Positions 16,121-23,921 of a stretch of 64,000 nt of DNA are shown piece after piece. The position numbers were made by a program, and so were the translations under genes. The notes beneath the pieces are model-generated. The model had not been told where the DNA came from. It did not search any database and worked only from the letters and a program-made list of their open reading frames with translations. Source of the DNA: CAZJYI01 sp964550025 (GTDB lineage: Bacteria > Verrucomicrobiota > Kiritimatiellia > UBA8416 > CAYOBW01); assembly GCA_964550025.1 (NCBI GenBank), contig CAZJYI010000049.1, positions 1 through 64,000 of the forward strand. The letters run 5' to 3'. How positions within the stretch are numbered: the stretch's first letter is position 1; each line of letters opens with the position of its first letter.

Positions 16121-17554
16121 ATGGACATCCTCCTCGTAGATCCTCCCTACAAGAGCCTCAAGGGCGTGGGCACGGAATGCGCCTACACGACCGCCACGGT
16201 CGGCCTTGCGGCCTACTTGCGCGCGGGGGGTGTCGAAGCCGCCGTGTTGACCGGCGATCTGCTTGTGGATCTGCCGCCGGGGTCGCTTCTGAACCTCGAC
16301 GTGAAGGCGTACGCCCTGGGGCAGGAAGCGTACATGCAGGCGGTTGCCGACCAGGAACACGACGTGTGGCAGCGCCTGGCGGATGTTGTGCGGGAGCACA
16401 AACCAAGAGCCGTCGGGATCGCCTACCTGACCCCGACGAAGCATTCGGTCGAGCGGGTCGCGGCGGCTGTCAAGGCCGTCGACCCGGAGATATGCGTCAT
16501 CGTCGGCGGGCATCATGCCACGTTCTGTCCCGACGACGCTCTGCTGTGTCCCGACATAGACCTCGCCGTGCGGGGAGAGGGGGAGATTCCTCTTCTGGAT
16601 GTCGCGCGCGCGCTGCGAGACGGCGACCCGGACTGGTCCGCCGTTCGAGGCGTGTCTTACCGGGACACCACCGGAAGCGTCGTCCACACCGACCGGCCGG
16701 GACTGGTGGCCGATCTCAATGATCTGCCCTTCCCGGCGAGGGATCTTGTTCTCGGGTGTGACTACGCAGGCCATCCCGTCCACTACATGATCACGGCCCG
16801 CGGGTGTCCCTACACGTGCTCCTTCTGCTCGGACCGGCGGTTGTGGCTCGGCAAGGTGCGACGCCGCCGTCTCGACAACGTCTTCGAGGAGCTCGCGCAG
16901 CTCGTCAACCGGTATCCGGTTCGGTCCGTCGACTTCGTGGATGGTACGTTCACGTTCGACCGGAGCTACTTGCGCGGTTTCTGCGAGCGGATGGCGGCCG
17001 AGCATCCGGGGCTTCGGTGGCGGTGTACGGCGCGCTATGACAACCTGGATGAGGAGTTACTCGGACTGATGCGAAAGGCCGGTTGCGCGGCACTCTACTT
17101 CGGGCTTGAGTCAGGGAGCGCTCGCATTCTGGAATCCGTGAACAAACACCTGACGCTCGAGGATGTCGCCCGGGTCGGCAACCTGGTTCGCAGACACGGG
17201 ATCGTCTCGATCGTCTCCGTATTGCTCGGTCTGCCCGACGAGACCGGTGAGGACATCCGGGAGACACTGGAGATGATGCGTGCGCTCGAGGCGGACGTTT
17301 TCGACATCAACTGCTACGTGCCGTTGCCGGGCACGCCCCTGTATGACCGGATGGAGGAGGCCGAGCGCCGGGCCATTGACTGGCGCCGGTTGGCATACAA
17401 ATCCCTCGGCACCCACGCCACCAGGACTGTCGGCGCCGAGGAACTGGAAGGGCTCGTTCGGGAGGCGTACGACATCGCCGACAGCGCCCGCAAGGGGTTG
17501 CTCGCCCGCATGGCCGCGTGGTCCGGCCAGCCGCCATGCGAAAAGGGTCCGTGA
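16121..17554 (+). CDS. B12-binding radical SAM enzyme (second of two in tandem)
   Basis: 477-aa paralogue of the preceding enzyme. It has a B12-binding domain (MDILLVDPPYKS, TPTKHSVERV, VGGHHATF, RGEGEIPLLDV), then a radical SAM barrel with CPYTCSFC, DFVDGTFTF, GLESGSARILE and a C-terminal extension. AAGGAGA at 16109-16115 precedes the ATG. The frame is open another 60 codons upstream, but that stretch is the inverted repeat, not protein. Its TGA stop also falls in the border GGGTCCGTGACCGCAGAT of a second repeat copy. The substrate is unknown; the order FadL-like, radical SAM, radical SAM suggests work on a hydrophobic or envelope molecule, as inference. Confidence 0.9.
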   Translation: MDILLVDPPYKSLKGVGTECAYTTATVGLAAYLRAGGVEAAVLTGDLLVDLPPGSLLNLDVKAYALGQEAYMQAVADQEHDVWQRLADVVREHKPRAVGIAYLTPTKHSVERVAAAVKAVDPEICVIVGGHHATFCPDDALLCPDIDLAVRGEGEIPLLDVARALRDGDPDWSAVRGVSYRDTTGSVVHTDRPGLVADLNDLPFPARDLVLGCDYAGHPVHYMITARGCPYTCSFCSDRRLWLGKVRRRRLDNVFEELAQLVNRYPVRSVDFVDGTFTFDRSYLRGFCERMAAEHPGLRWRCTARYDNLDEELLGLMRKAGCAALYFGLESGSARILESVNKHLTLEDVARVGNLVRRHGIVSIVSVLLGLPDETGEDIRETLEMMRALEADVFDINCYVPLPGTPLYDRMEEAERRAIDWRRLAYKSLGTHATRTVGAEELEGLVREAYDIADSARKGLLARMAAWSGQPPCEKGP

Positions 17555-17560
17555 CCGCAG

Positions 17561-17720
17561 ATGCGAAATCCGAATCTCGAAATCCGAAACAAATGCGAAA
17601 TCCGAATGTCCAAATGACCGAAACGCAGAGTGGACTTCGTCTCACTTTTTCCCGTTTTCCCCATTCCCCCCTTTCGAGATTCGGATTTGTTTCGAGATTC
17701 GGATTTCGAATTTCGAATCT
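17561..17720. repeat. Long inverted element with 7-nt periodic arms (AATCCGA family, copy 2)
   Basis: Same organisation and orientation as 15895-16061: left arm of AATCCGA-like heptads (17561-17625), pyrimidine-rich spacer, right complementary arm (17671-17720). It lies between the second radical SAM gene and the convergent third one, so it may also act as a transcript-stabilising hairpin or terminator. Confidence 0.92.
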
Positions 17721-17779
17721 GAACCCATATCAGGGGAAACCACGACGGGATTGCTCGGCGGACCTTTTTCGGATGACCT

Positions 17780-19435
17780 CTAGAGTGCCGCGTTGACCCT
17801 GCTCACCATCTTGGCGACGCGGTCCGCGTCTCCTGCGAAGAATGCCAGGCGTGCTTCGTCCCGGAACTCGGTGACATCCATGCCGATGCGGGCGCTCATG
17901 AGGCAGGATTCGTCCGTGACGGAGGTCATTACGCCCTCCTTCTCGACCCGGCGCGCGAAGGCCATGCATTCCTTCAGGATCCGGCTGTGTTTCTTCCCGT
18001 CGATACGGAAGGGCAGTTTTTTCCAGAATGTGGGTGGCATCAGGAACTTCACCTTCCAGTACAGAATCGCGTCCATGTACTTGTCGTGGTCAAACTCGAT
18101 CCCGAACTCCCCGGGCGCATCGAACCATTTCGTCCGCGGCATGACGACGGGCGGCGTGGACATGACGCCGACGGGCCGGGTGTCCCGAAGCAGGGCGAGC
18201 GTTTCTTCCGCCGTTTCCGGCGTCTCGCCGGGCGCCGGGTGGATCAGGCCCGCGATCACGTCGATCCCGGCTTCCCGGGCCCTGTTCAGGGCCGGGCGCA
18301 TCTTCTCCACGCGTGTGCCTTTCTGCATCTTGTTCAAGATTTCCTGGTTCCCCGACTCTACGCCGAAGAAGAGTGCCAGGCACCCGGACTTTCTCCACAG
18401 CTCGTAGTCCGCGTCCGCGCTCTGCCTGATGTGGGCAAACGAAGAGTAGCGGTAGGATTTCTCGCGTTTGAGCAGCTCGGCGGCGAACTCGTTGAGCAGG
18501 GGGGAAGGCGTACAGGACCCGGCGAAGCGGAAGGTGCGAACGCCGAGGCACGACTCGATGGACTCGATTTCCCGGATGAGCCTGTCGATGCTCTTCAGAC
18601 GCAGCCTGTTGGCGCTCTTCATCGGGTGAACACAGAAGGCACAGTGATTGCGGCAGCCGCGGCTGTCGTCAATGACAATGATCTTGACCTTCTCGTCGCC
18701 GGCCATGGCGGGATAGATCTGCGGGTCGTACGCCGGTATGGGGAGTTGGTTGAGGTCCTCCACCATCTTCTGCTCCGTGCGCACGGGTTTGCCGTTGTGG
18801 CGGTAGAGGAGATTGGGAATGTCCGCGTAGGCCGCCCTGTTTCGCCCGGCCTCGGCCAGTCGGACGATGGTCTCCTCTCCCTCTCCGTACCCGAAGGCGT
18901 CGAACGCATCGAAACGCTCAACCATCATCTCCATGAAGAGGTCCACATGCGGACCGCCGCCAAAGATGCACAGGTCCGGGAAGTTGCGGCGCAGCGTCCT
19001 GGCGAGCGCGACCGATCCGCGGATGCCGTCGCCGTTCCACAGCTTGAACCCGACCGCATCTATGCCGTCGCGCCGCACCTTCTCAACCAGTTGCCGGCCG
19101 ATCTCCTCGATGACGCGTGCCTGGGCGCGCTGCCGGACGACCTCACCGTACTGGAGGTTCGCCACGGTGCGCAACTTCTGCAGCGCGGACATCCCCTTCC
19201 CGTCGTCGGCACACGCCGTTTCCCACGTGCGCAGCAAGCGGCGCCGAAGAGACGGTGGCGTGTAGCGAGCCAGCACAGACACGGTAGTGTAGTCCAGGAT
19301 CTCGACCTGCCGGCCGCTCGCGATAAGCGTTCCCCCTAGATTCGCAAGACCGTTATCGGGGACGAGGCTGCTGGGAGTGTAGGGATATCCCGAGTAGTTT
19401 ATCAGAAGCCAGCGGCGAAGCGAACCGTTTTCCAT
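17780..19435 (-). CDS. B12-binding radical SAM enzyme (third, convergent)
   Basis: 551-aa protein with an N-terminal cobalamin-binding domain (LINYSGYPYTPSSLVPDNGLA, SGRQVEILDY, IFGGGPHVDLFM, YGEGEETIVRL). A radical SAM barrel follows with CRNHCAFC, FRFAGSCTPSP and FFGVESGNQEILNK. A long C-terminal region ends in a helical segment (~470-551). It is less like the other two than they are to each other. The ATG at 19435 is preferred: a TTGACA promoter lies 40-68 bp upstream and the open frame before it has no coding character. Substrate unknown; the SPASM-like cysteine pattern is absent. Confidence 0.88.
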   Translation of the reverse strand: MENGSLRRWLLINYSGYPYTPSSLVPDNGLANLGGTLIASGRQVEILDYTTVSVLARYTPPSLRRRLLRTWETACADDGKGMSALQKLRTVANLQYGEVVRQRAQARVIEEIGRQLVEKVRRDGIDAVGFKLWNGDGIRGSVALARTLRRNFPDLCIFGGGPHVDLFMEMMVERFDAFDAFGYGEGEETIVRLAEAGRNRAAYADIPNLLYRHNGKPVRTEQKMVEDLNQLPIPAYDPQIYPAMAGDEKVKIIVIDDSRGCRNHCAFCVHPMKSANRLRLKSIDRLIREIESIESCLGVRTFRFAGSCTPSPLLNEFAAELLKREKSYRYSSFAHIRQSADADYELWRKSGCLALFFGVESGNQEILNKMQKGTRVEKMRPALNRAREAGIDVIAGLIHPAPGETPETAEETLALLRDTRPVGVMSTPPVVMPRTKWFDAPGEFGIEFDHDKYMDAILYWKVKFLMPPTFWKKLPFRIDGKKHSRILKECMAFARRVEKEGVMTSVTDESCLMSARIGMDVTEFRDEARLAFFAGDADRVAKMVSRVNAAL

Positions 19436-19755
19436 GGTGAGCCTTCGATGAGACCGACAGCACAGCAACTCCACATAATCCAATCCGGCGCGAATCTTGT
19501 CAAGTACTCTGCAAAAAGAATCGTAACAGAACCCTTGCCAAGCGATGTCGTTCAGTGTTAACCTCTTACGGAACAGTCGTCGTGAATCATGATCGTCGGG
19601 GCATTCGGTGCAAAGTGTTTGCGTTAGTGAATGACCTTTTGTGCCGGTGGCCCGGATGTGCATCGAAATGCAGAAAGTCGCGCCTGGTCGCTGGCGCAGG
19701 ACTAAGGGAAACCCTGTAGGACGGGACGTCCCGCATTCGTCGAAAGGGGCTGCCA
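19436..19755. other. 320-bp divergent intergenic region
   Basis: Separates the leftward radical SAM gene from the rightward sensor kinase. It contains the leftward promoter at 19475-19503 and a perfect 12-bp palindrome CGGGACGTCCCG at 19722-19733, 23 bp before the kinase start, which could be a regulator site. No gene seen. Confidence 0.55.
19475..19503 (-). promoter_or_regulatory. Sigma70-type promoter for the third radical SAM gene
   Basis: On the minus strand a perfect TTGACA (-35) is followed by a 17-bp spacer and GATTAT (-10, 4 of 6). Spacing and position (40 bp before the ATG at 19435) fit a housekeeping promoter. Confidence 0.6.
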
Positions 19756-21822
19756 ATGAACGTGTTGCCCGTATGCATACTATATACGCAGGACGCGGAT
19801 CTGGCAAAACGCTTCAAAGGGTATCTATACTCGCTGGCGGCGATTCGCTGGGTGGAGAACGGGTCCAAGCTTGAGACCGTACTGCAGCAGTTCGACCCGG
19901 CGCTGCTCTTCATGGATCTGAGAGGCGCTAAATGCCGTTCACTCCTTCCCCTGATCCTGCGGGACCTTCCCGACACGCTGGTCATAGCCCTCGGCATGCC
20001 CCGCTCGGATCCCGCCATGGAGGCACAGGCCCTGGGAGCGTATGCCGTTGAGGACGTGGACATCACCCGCCAGCGCCTCCATTTCCTGGTGGCCCGCGCT
20101 CAGTCGCATCTCGATCTCGTCAACGAGAACCGCCTGCTGAAGCAACGGGCGCAGGAACGCTCCCACGGCAAAGCGGGACCGGTCGAATCCCCCGTGGCTT
20201 CGCGCCCGCGTCCTGCAACCGTCTCCATGCCGCTGCACCATTTCTCGCGTGCCTTCCGCAACTTCGACAAGGTTGAAGCCATGCTGGAGAGCATCGCGGA
20301 GGGCGTGGCAAGCTGCGTCAAGGTGTCGCGAGTGGGCGTCTTCTCGGTCGGAAGGGGCGGGGACATGTACTGCCTGCGCGCCGGCGTCAAGTGCCTCGAA
20401 GACACGCGCGAACTGGAAGTTCCCGACGGAGCGCCGCTGATCCGGTGGATGCAGATCAACGCACACGTCATCTCGCGCGCTACGCTGACGCACGTGGTCG
20501 ACCCGTCCGAGCGGCTCCTTCTCGAACAGTCACTCGACACGCTGGGCGCCGAGGTGATCATCCCGCTGCACGGTCGCGAACGCCTCCTCGGCTGGCTGTT
20601 TCTCGGACACCGGGTGACCGGGATTCCGTTTTCCGCAACCGACCTCGAAGAACTGACCGTTCTCGCCGAACACGTTTCCATCACGTTGGAGAACGCCCTT
20701 CTGCACGAGGAGATCACCGTCCAGAAGACGCTGGCCGAGACTGTCCTGCACTCGATTCCGGTCGGGATCGTCGCCGTCAGCGACGAAGGGACTGTCCGTT
20801 GGTTCAACCGTGCCGCGGAGGCCATCCTCGACGTTCGCGCCGAAGATGCCATGAATCGCCCGGCCGGAAACCTCGCCAGCCGAATCGCGGGCTTGCTGGC
20901 GCGATGTGTCAGGGACGGCCCCTCGGAAGCCCCCGTGGAATGGGTCGACCAGTCCACCCAGCGCAGCCTGTCCGTCTCGACCCGGCGGCTCGAGACCGAC
21001 CACACGTGCCTCGGCGCCGTGGCCATCATCATCGACATGACGCACGAGAAGCGCCTCCGTGACAAGCAGAGCGAGATCGAGCGTGCCGCGTTTTGGACCG
21101 AGCTGGCGGCGGCCATGTCCCACGCCGTGCGCAATCCCCTGGTTGCCATCAGCACCTTCGCGCAGCTTCTCCCCGAACGCTATGACGACCCGGAGTTTCG
21201 GGAGCAGTTCAGCGAACTGGTATCGGGCGAGATCGGCCGTCTCGACGGTATGATCGACCAACTCTCCGCTTTCGCGCATCCGGCGCCTCTACAGTTCGAG
21301 CCGCTCAGGCTTGCACCCCTGCTCACAAAGGCCATTGAGAACGCGGAGAAGGCGTCGCAGACGGGTGCCGCTCACGTGGAGTTCCTTGTTGACGAGAAGT
21401 TGCCGTACGTGGAAGGCGACAAGGATGCTCTGACGAATTGTTTCGCGCTGCTCATAACCAACGCGCTCGAAGCCGTCAACCAGTCGAAGTACCCGAGCAT
21501 CCACGTTACCGCGGGGGTGAACGAAAACACGGACGGGACACACTGCGTCGTCAACGTGCAGGACAACGGCCGGGGCATTCCTCCGGATATCCTGGAAAAC
21601 GTGTTTTCGCCCTTGTGCACGATGAAGGTGCGCGGCATCGGCCTCGGATTACCCATCGTTCGCCGTACGGTGGAAGATCATCATGGCGTTGTGACCATCG
21701 ATACCAGCACGCGCGGCACCAACGTTACCGTCTCGCTGCCGGCGCTTGCCCCCGACTATAACGCCATAGAGCGCGACAACGCCGTGCCCGAGGCGGCTGG
21801 CTCATTGGAGCTCAAGACCTGA
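19756..21822 (+). CDS. Soluble sensor histidine kinase (receiver-like, GAF, PAS, HisKA, HATPase)
   Basis: 688-aa protein without membrane segments. The N-terminal ~115 residues look like a degenerate receiver (LLFMDLRGAK keeps an Asp; the paired acidic residues and the Lys are not clear). A GAF-like region (about 160-320) and a PAS domain (about 330-440, VLHSIPVGIVAVSDEGTVRW) follow. HisKA has the His in AMSHAVRNPLVAISTFAQ, and the HATPase_c has LITNALEAV, QDNGRGIPPD and GIGLGLPIVRRTV. The DHp region shares the LLPERYxDxxFRE pattern with the membrane kinase at 9165-11756, implying paralogy and perhaps a common partner. AAGGGG about 7 nt upstream supports the start. Confidence 0.9.
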   Translation: MNVLPVCILYTQDADLAKRFKGYLYSLAAIRWVENGSKLETVLQQFDPALLFMDLRGAKCRSLLPLILRDLPDTLVIALGMPRSDPAMEAQALGAYAVEDVDITRQRLHFLVARAQSHLDLVNENRLLKQRAQERSHGKAGPVESPVASRPRPATVSMPLHHFSRAFRNFDKVEAMLESIAEGVASCVKVSRVGVFSVGRGGDMYCLRAGVKCLEDTRELEVPDGAPLIRWMQINAHVISRATLTHVVDPSERLLLEQSLDTLGAEVIIPLHGRERLLGWLFLGHRVTGIPFSATDLEELTVLAEHVSITLENALLHEEITVQKTLAETVLHSIPVGIVAVSDEGTVRWFNRAAEAILDVRAEDAMNRPAGNLASRIAGLLARCVRDGPSEAPVEWVDQSTQRSLSVSTRRLETDHTCLGAVAIIIDMTHEKRLRDKQSEIERAAFWTELAAAMSHAVRNPLVAISTFAQLLPERYDDPEFREQFSELVSGEIGRLDGMIDQLSAFAHPAPLQFEPLRLAPLLTKAIENAEKASQTGAAHVEFLVDEKLPYVEGDKDALTNCFALLITNALEAVNQSKYPSIHVTAGVNENTDGTHCVVNVQDNGRGIPPDILENVFSPLCTMKVRGIGLGLPIVRRTVEDHHGVVTIDTSTRGTNVTVSLPALAPDYNAIERDNAVPEAAGSLELKT

Positions 21823-21836
21823 TCGAGGGGGAGAGT

Positions 21837-21940
21837 GGTCGGTCATCAGTGACCAGTGACCAGTGACCAGTGATCAGTGGGGGAGGCGGCATCCGGGATC
21901 CTTGGGGAACGGATCGCCGGTCGCGGGTCACCGATCACTT
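21837..21940. repeat. 7-nt periodic inverted element (GACCAGT/GATCAGT)
   Basis: The left arm, 21837-21878, is GGTCGGT, CATCAGT, three GACCAGT and GATCAGT. The right arm, 21911-21940, is the complement (GGTCACCGATCACTT). The TGA stop codon of the leftward coiled-coil/NYN gene (21935-21937) lies inside a heptad of the right arm. Confidence 0.85.
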
Positions 21941-23788
21941 CCCGTCCAGTTCCTGCTGCAATGCAGCGAACTCCTCGAGGCGCATGATATCGGCGCTTAG
22001 CTTGCGTGCCTGCTGCGCGAGGTCGCGGTCGTTGGTGACGAGTACGCGCGGCATGGCCGACATTTCACGGCACACGTATTCAAGGTACGAGAGGATGGCG
22101 CGGTCTGCCCGGTGTTCGCCACTGCCGCCGGAAAAGACGACTTTCACGTTCTTCGAGACCTTGTGTTCGCCGTGCTCCGGGCTGTCGAAGAAGACCGTCA
22201 CCTGGCACTTCGGGGCCTCCTCGACAAAGGACTTCATCGCGGCGATCAGGCAGTCGCGGGCCTCCTGGCCGGGCGCGCCGGACTTTGCGTCATAGCCGAA
22301 GAGGTCATCCAGACCGAACAGCACGTTGTGGCCGTCCAGGACCCAGATGAACGCCTCGTCGGCGTGCAGGGCTTGCCGGAAGCGCCACGCCGGTCCGCGC
22401 GGCAGGGCCTTGGCTTTGCGGGTGACCTTGGGTGTGAACGCATCGTACATCCGGGCCAGCCGATTGTGGTACGCCGTATACAAGGCGCGGAGTTGTCGAC
22501 CGTCGAGGGCTTGCTGATCGGTCAGTTCGTTGAGGAGGCCCTGTAGAGCCTCGAGCTCCGTCAGCGTGCCGGCCTCGTTGACGCGCGAGAGTAAGCCCGA
22601 GGCAAACGGAGACAGCTCGCGGGCCTCCCCGAGCACATCGCCCGTATGCTCGATTTCCCGCCGCAGTTCTTCACTGAGATCTGATAGCTCGGGCAAGGGA
22701 TGGAGCGCCTCTTCACGCGCTTTTCCGATTTCTGCGAGGGATTCCCTGAGCCGCCGCAGGCGGTCACGGAGCGTGCGGACATTGCCGCTGTGCCGGTCTC
22801 TTTCGGCCTGTCGTTCCAATGCTGCCGCCACGCGGTCGAACAGCGTACTCCGTTTTGTGTCGGCTCTCGCCGCCTGTGCTGCCGCTTCCACCGCCACGGG
22901 CTTCTTCAGCCATGAGTGTATGCGTTGGGACAGCTCCCGTTCCACGCCTTCCCGAATGCGCTTCTCTGTCTCGGCATCCAGTTTCGCCAGATTGGCGTGT
23001 GCCTTTTTCAGCTCCGCGGCCTGTTGCGTGACGTGCTTCTTTTCCGCCCGCAGCTCCTTCTGCAGTTTCTGGAGCCGGTCGTTCTGCCGCGCCGCGTTCT
23101 GGCGGAGTTTCTTGACCGCCTTTGCCTGGTTACGGGCTTCCTTGAGGTCGGTTTCGAGTTTGGCGATCCGCTGGTGGGCCTTCTCGAGATCGGCGAAAGG
23201 CTTGCTCAGCGCTTCGATATCCCGTTCCCAGTCTTCGTCCCAATCGTCCTCCTCGTCCTCATCCGATTCGGGGGCCAGACCCTGTTCCTCGACCAGGTCC
23301 TGTACGGTGTCCAGAAGAGGTGCGCAGTCCCCGAGAAAGGCAACCAGTGCCTTCTTGCGGTCGATCTCTTCCGGTTCATCCGTGTCATCGCCGCGGTTTC
23401 GCAGCCACTCAATCGCCAGGGCGCGCACTTCCTCGCGGGCGTCGACAAGCAGGCCCGGTACCATGGCGGATTTTCCGTGGACGGCGATCAGGTTCTCCGC
23501 GTGCTTCTCCAGGATGGCGATCGACAGCTGCTGTACGAACTCGCCGTTCAGACCCGCCAGGGCGAGTGCCCCGCAGATGGGCGGATCCAGGGCAATCGGC
23601 TTCGCCAGCTTCTTCTTCATGCGCGAACGGAACGTGCGCGCGTTCTTGCGCTTTGGCTGGTACCCCCGGGCAATCTCCTGGTCGTACCGTACGTATTCCA
23701 GCAGGAGATCGTCGTCCATGACGTCGACAAGCGTCTTCAAATCGTCAACGATGTCCGGGGGGATCTCGAAGCCGTCAATGGTCGGCAT
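21935..23788 (-). CDS. Coiled-coil protein with C-terminal NYN (YacP-like) nuclease domain
   Basis: 617-aa cytosolic protein. Residues 1-150 are helical. A very acidic stretch (PESDEDEEDDWDEDWERD) precedes a long coiled coil (about 190-300, rich in KL, QK and EA heptads). More helix follows to about 450. The C-terminal ~170 residues form a PIN-like NYN domain: VLDGHNVLFG, VTVFFDSPEHG, VVFSGGSGEHRADRAIL and RVLVTNDRDLAQQAR. These carry the conserved Asp residues (first D, middle D, ND-x-D) of YacP/Rae1-type RNases. The expected activity is metal-dependent RNA cleavage; the coiled coil could tether it to ribosomes or a partner, as inference. GAGGAG lies 7 nt before the ATG. Confidence 0.85.
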   Translation of the reverse strand: MPTIDGFEIPPDIVDDLKTLVDVMDDDLLLEYVRYDQEIARGYQPKRKNARTFRSRMKKKLAKPIALDPPICGALALAGLNGEFVQQLSIAILEKHAENLIAVHGKSAMVPGLLVDAREEVRALAIEWLRNRGDDTDEPEEIDRKKALVAFLGDCAPLLDTVQDLVEEQGLAPESDEDEEDDWDEDWERDIEALSKPFADLEKAHQRIAKLETDLKEARNQAKAVKKLRQNAARQNDRLQKLQKELRAEKKHVTQQAAELKKAHANLAKLDAETEKRIREGVERELSQRIHSWLKKPVAVEAAAQAARADTKRSTLFDRVAAALERQAERDRHSGNVRTLRDRLRRLRESLAEIGKAREEALHPLPELSDLSEELRREIEHTGDVLGEARELSPFASGLLSRVNEAGTLTELEALQGLLNELTDQQALDGRQLRALYTAYHNRLARMYDAFTPKVTRKAKALPRGPAWRFRQALHADEAFIWVLDGHNVLFGLDDLFGYDAKSGAPGQEARDCLIAAMKSFVEEAPKCQVTVFFDSPEHGEHKVSKNVKVVFSGGSGEHRADRAILSYLEYVCREMSAMPRVLVTNDRDLAQQARKLSADIMRLEEFAALQQELDGK

Positions 23789-23841
23789 GGCAACTCCTCA
23801 AAACCACTGACTCTACCCCAATGCGAACCGACACCGCAACA

Positions 23842-23876
23842 GAAGTGATCAGTAATCAGTGATCAGTGATCACTTC
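23842..23876. repeat. Short 7-nt periodic hairpin (GATCAGT family)
   Basis: GAAGTGATCA and TGATCACTTC form a 10-bp stem enclosing AATCAGT/GATCAGT units. It sits between the NYN gene start and the WD40-kinase stop and is the smallest complete member of the family. Confidence 0.85.
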
Positions 23877-23921
23877 CTCTTCCTGTCGGGGACACGGGGG
23901 ATGGGGACGCAATACGCACCG

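Noticed and set aside
14420..17005. 861-codon open frame on the minus strand opposite two radical SAM genes
   Set aside because: It lies antisense to two well-supported enzymes; its product has no domain and is Arg/His-rich, as expected for an antisense frame in GC-rich DNA.
3345..23876. GATCAGT tandem runs as a CRISPR array
   Set aside because: Units are 7 nt with no spacers, and no cas gene is present.
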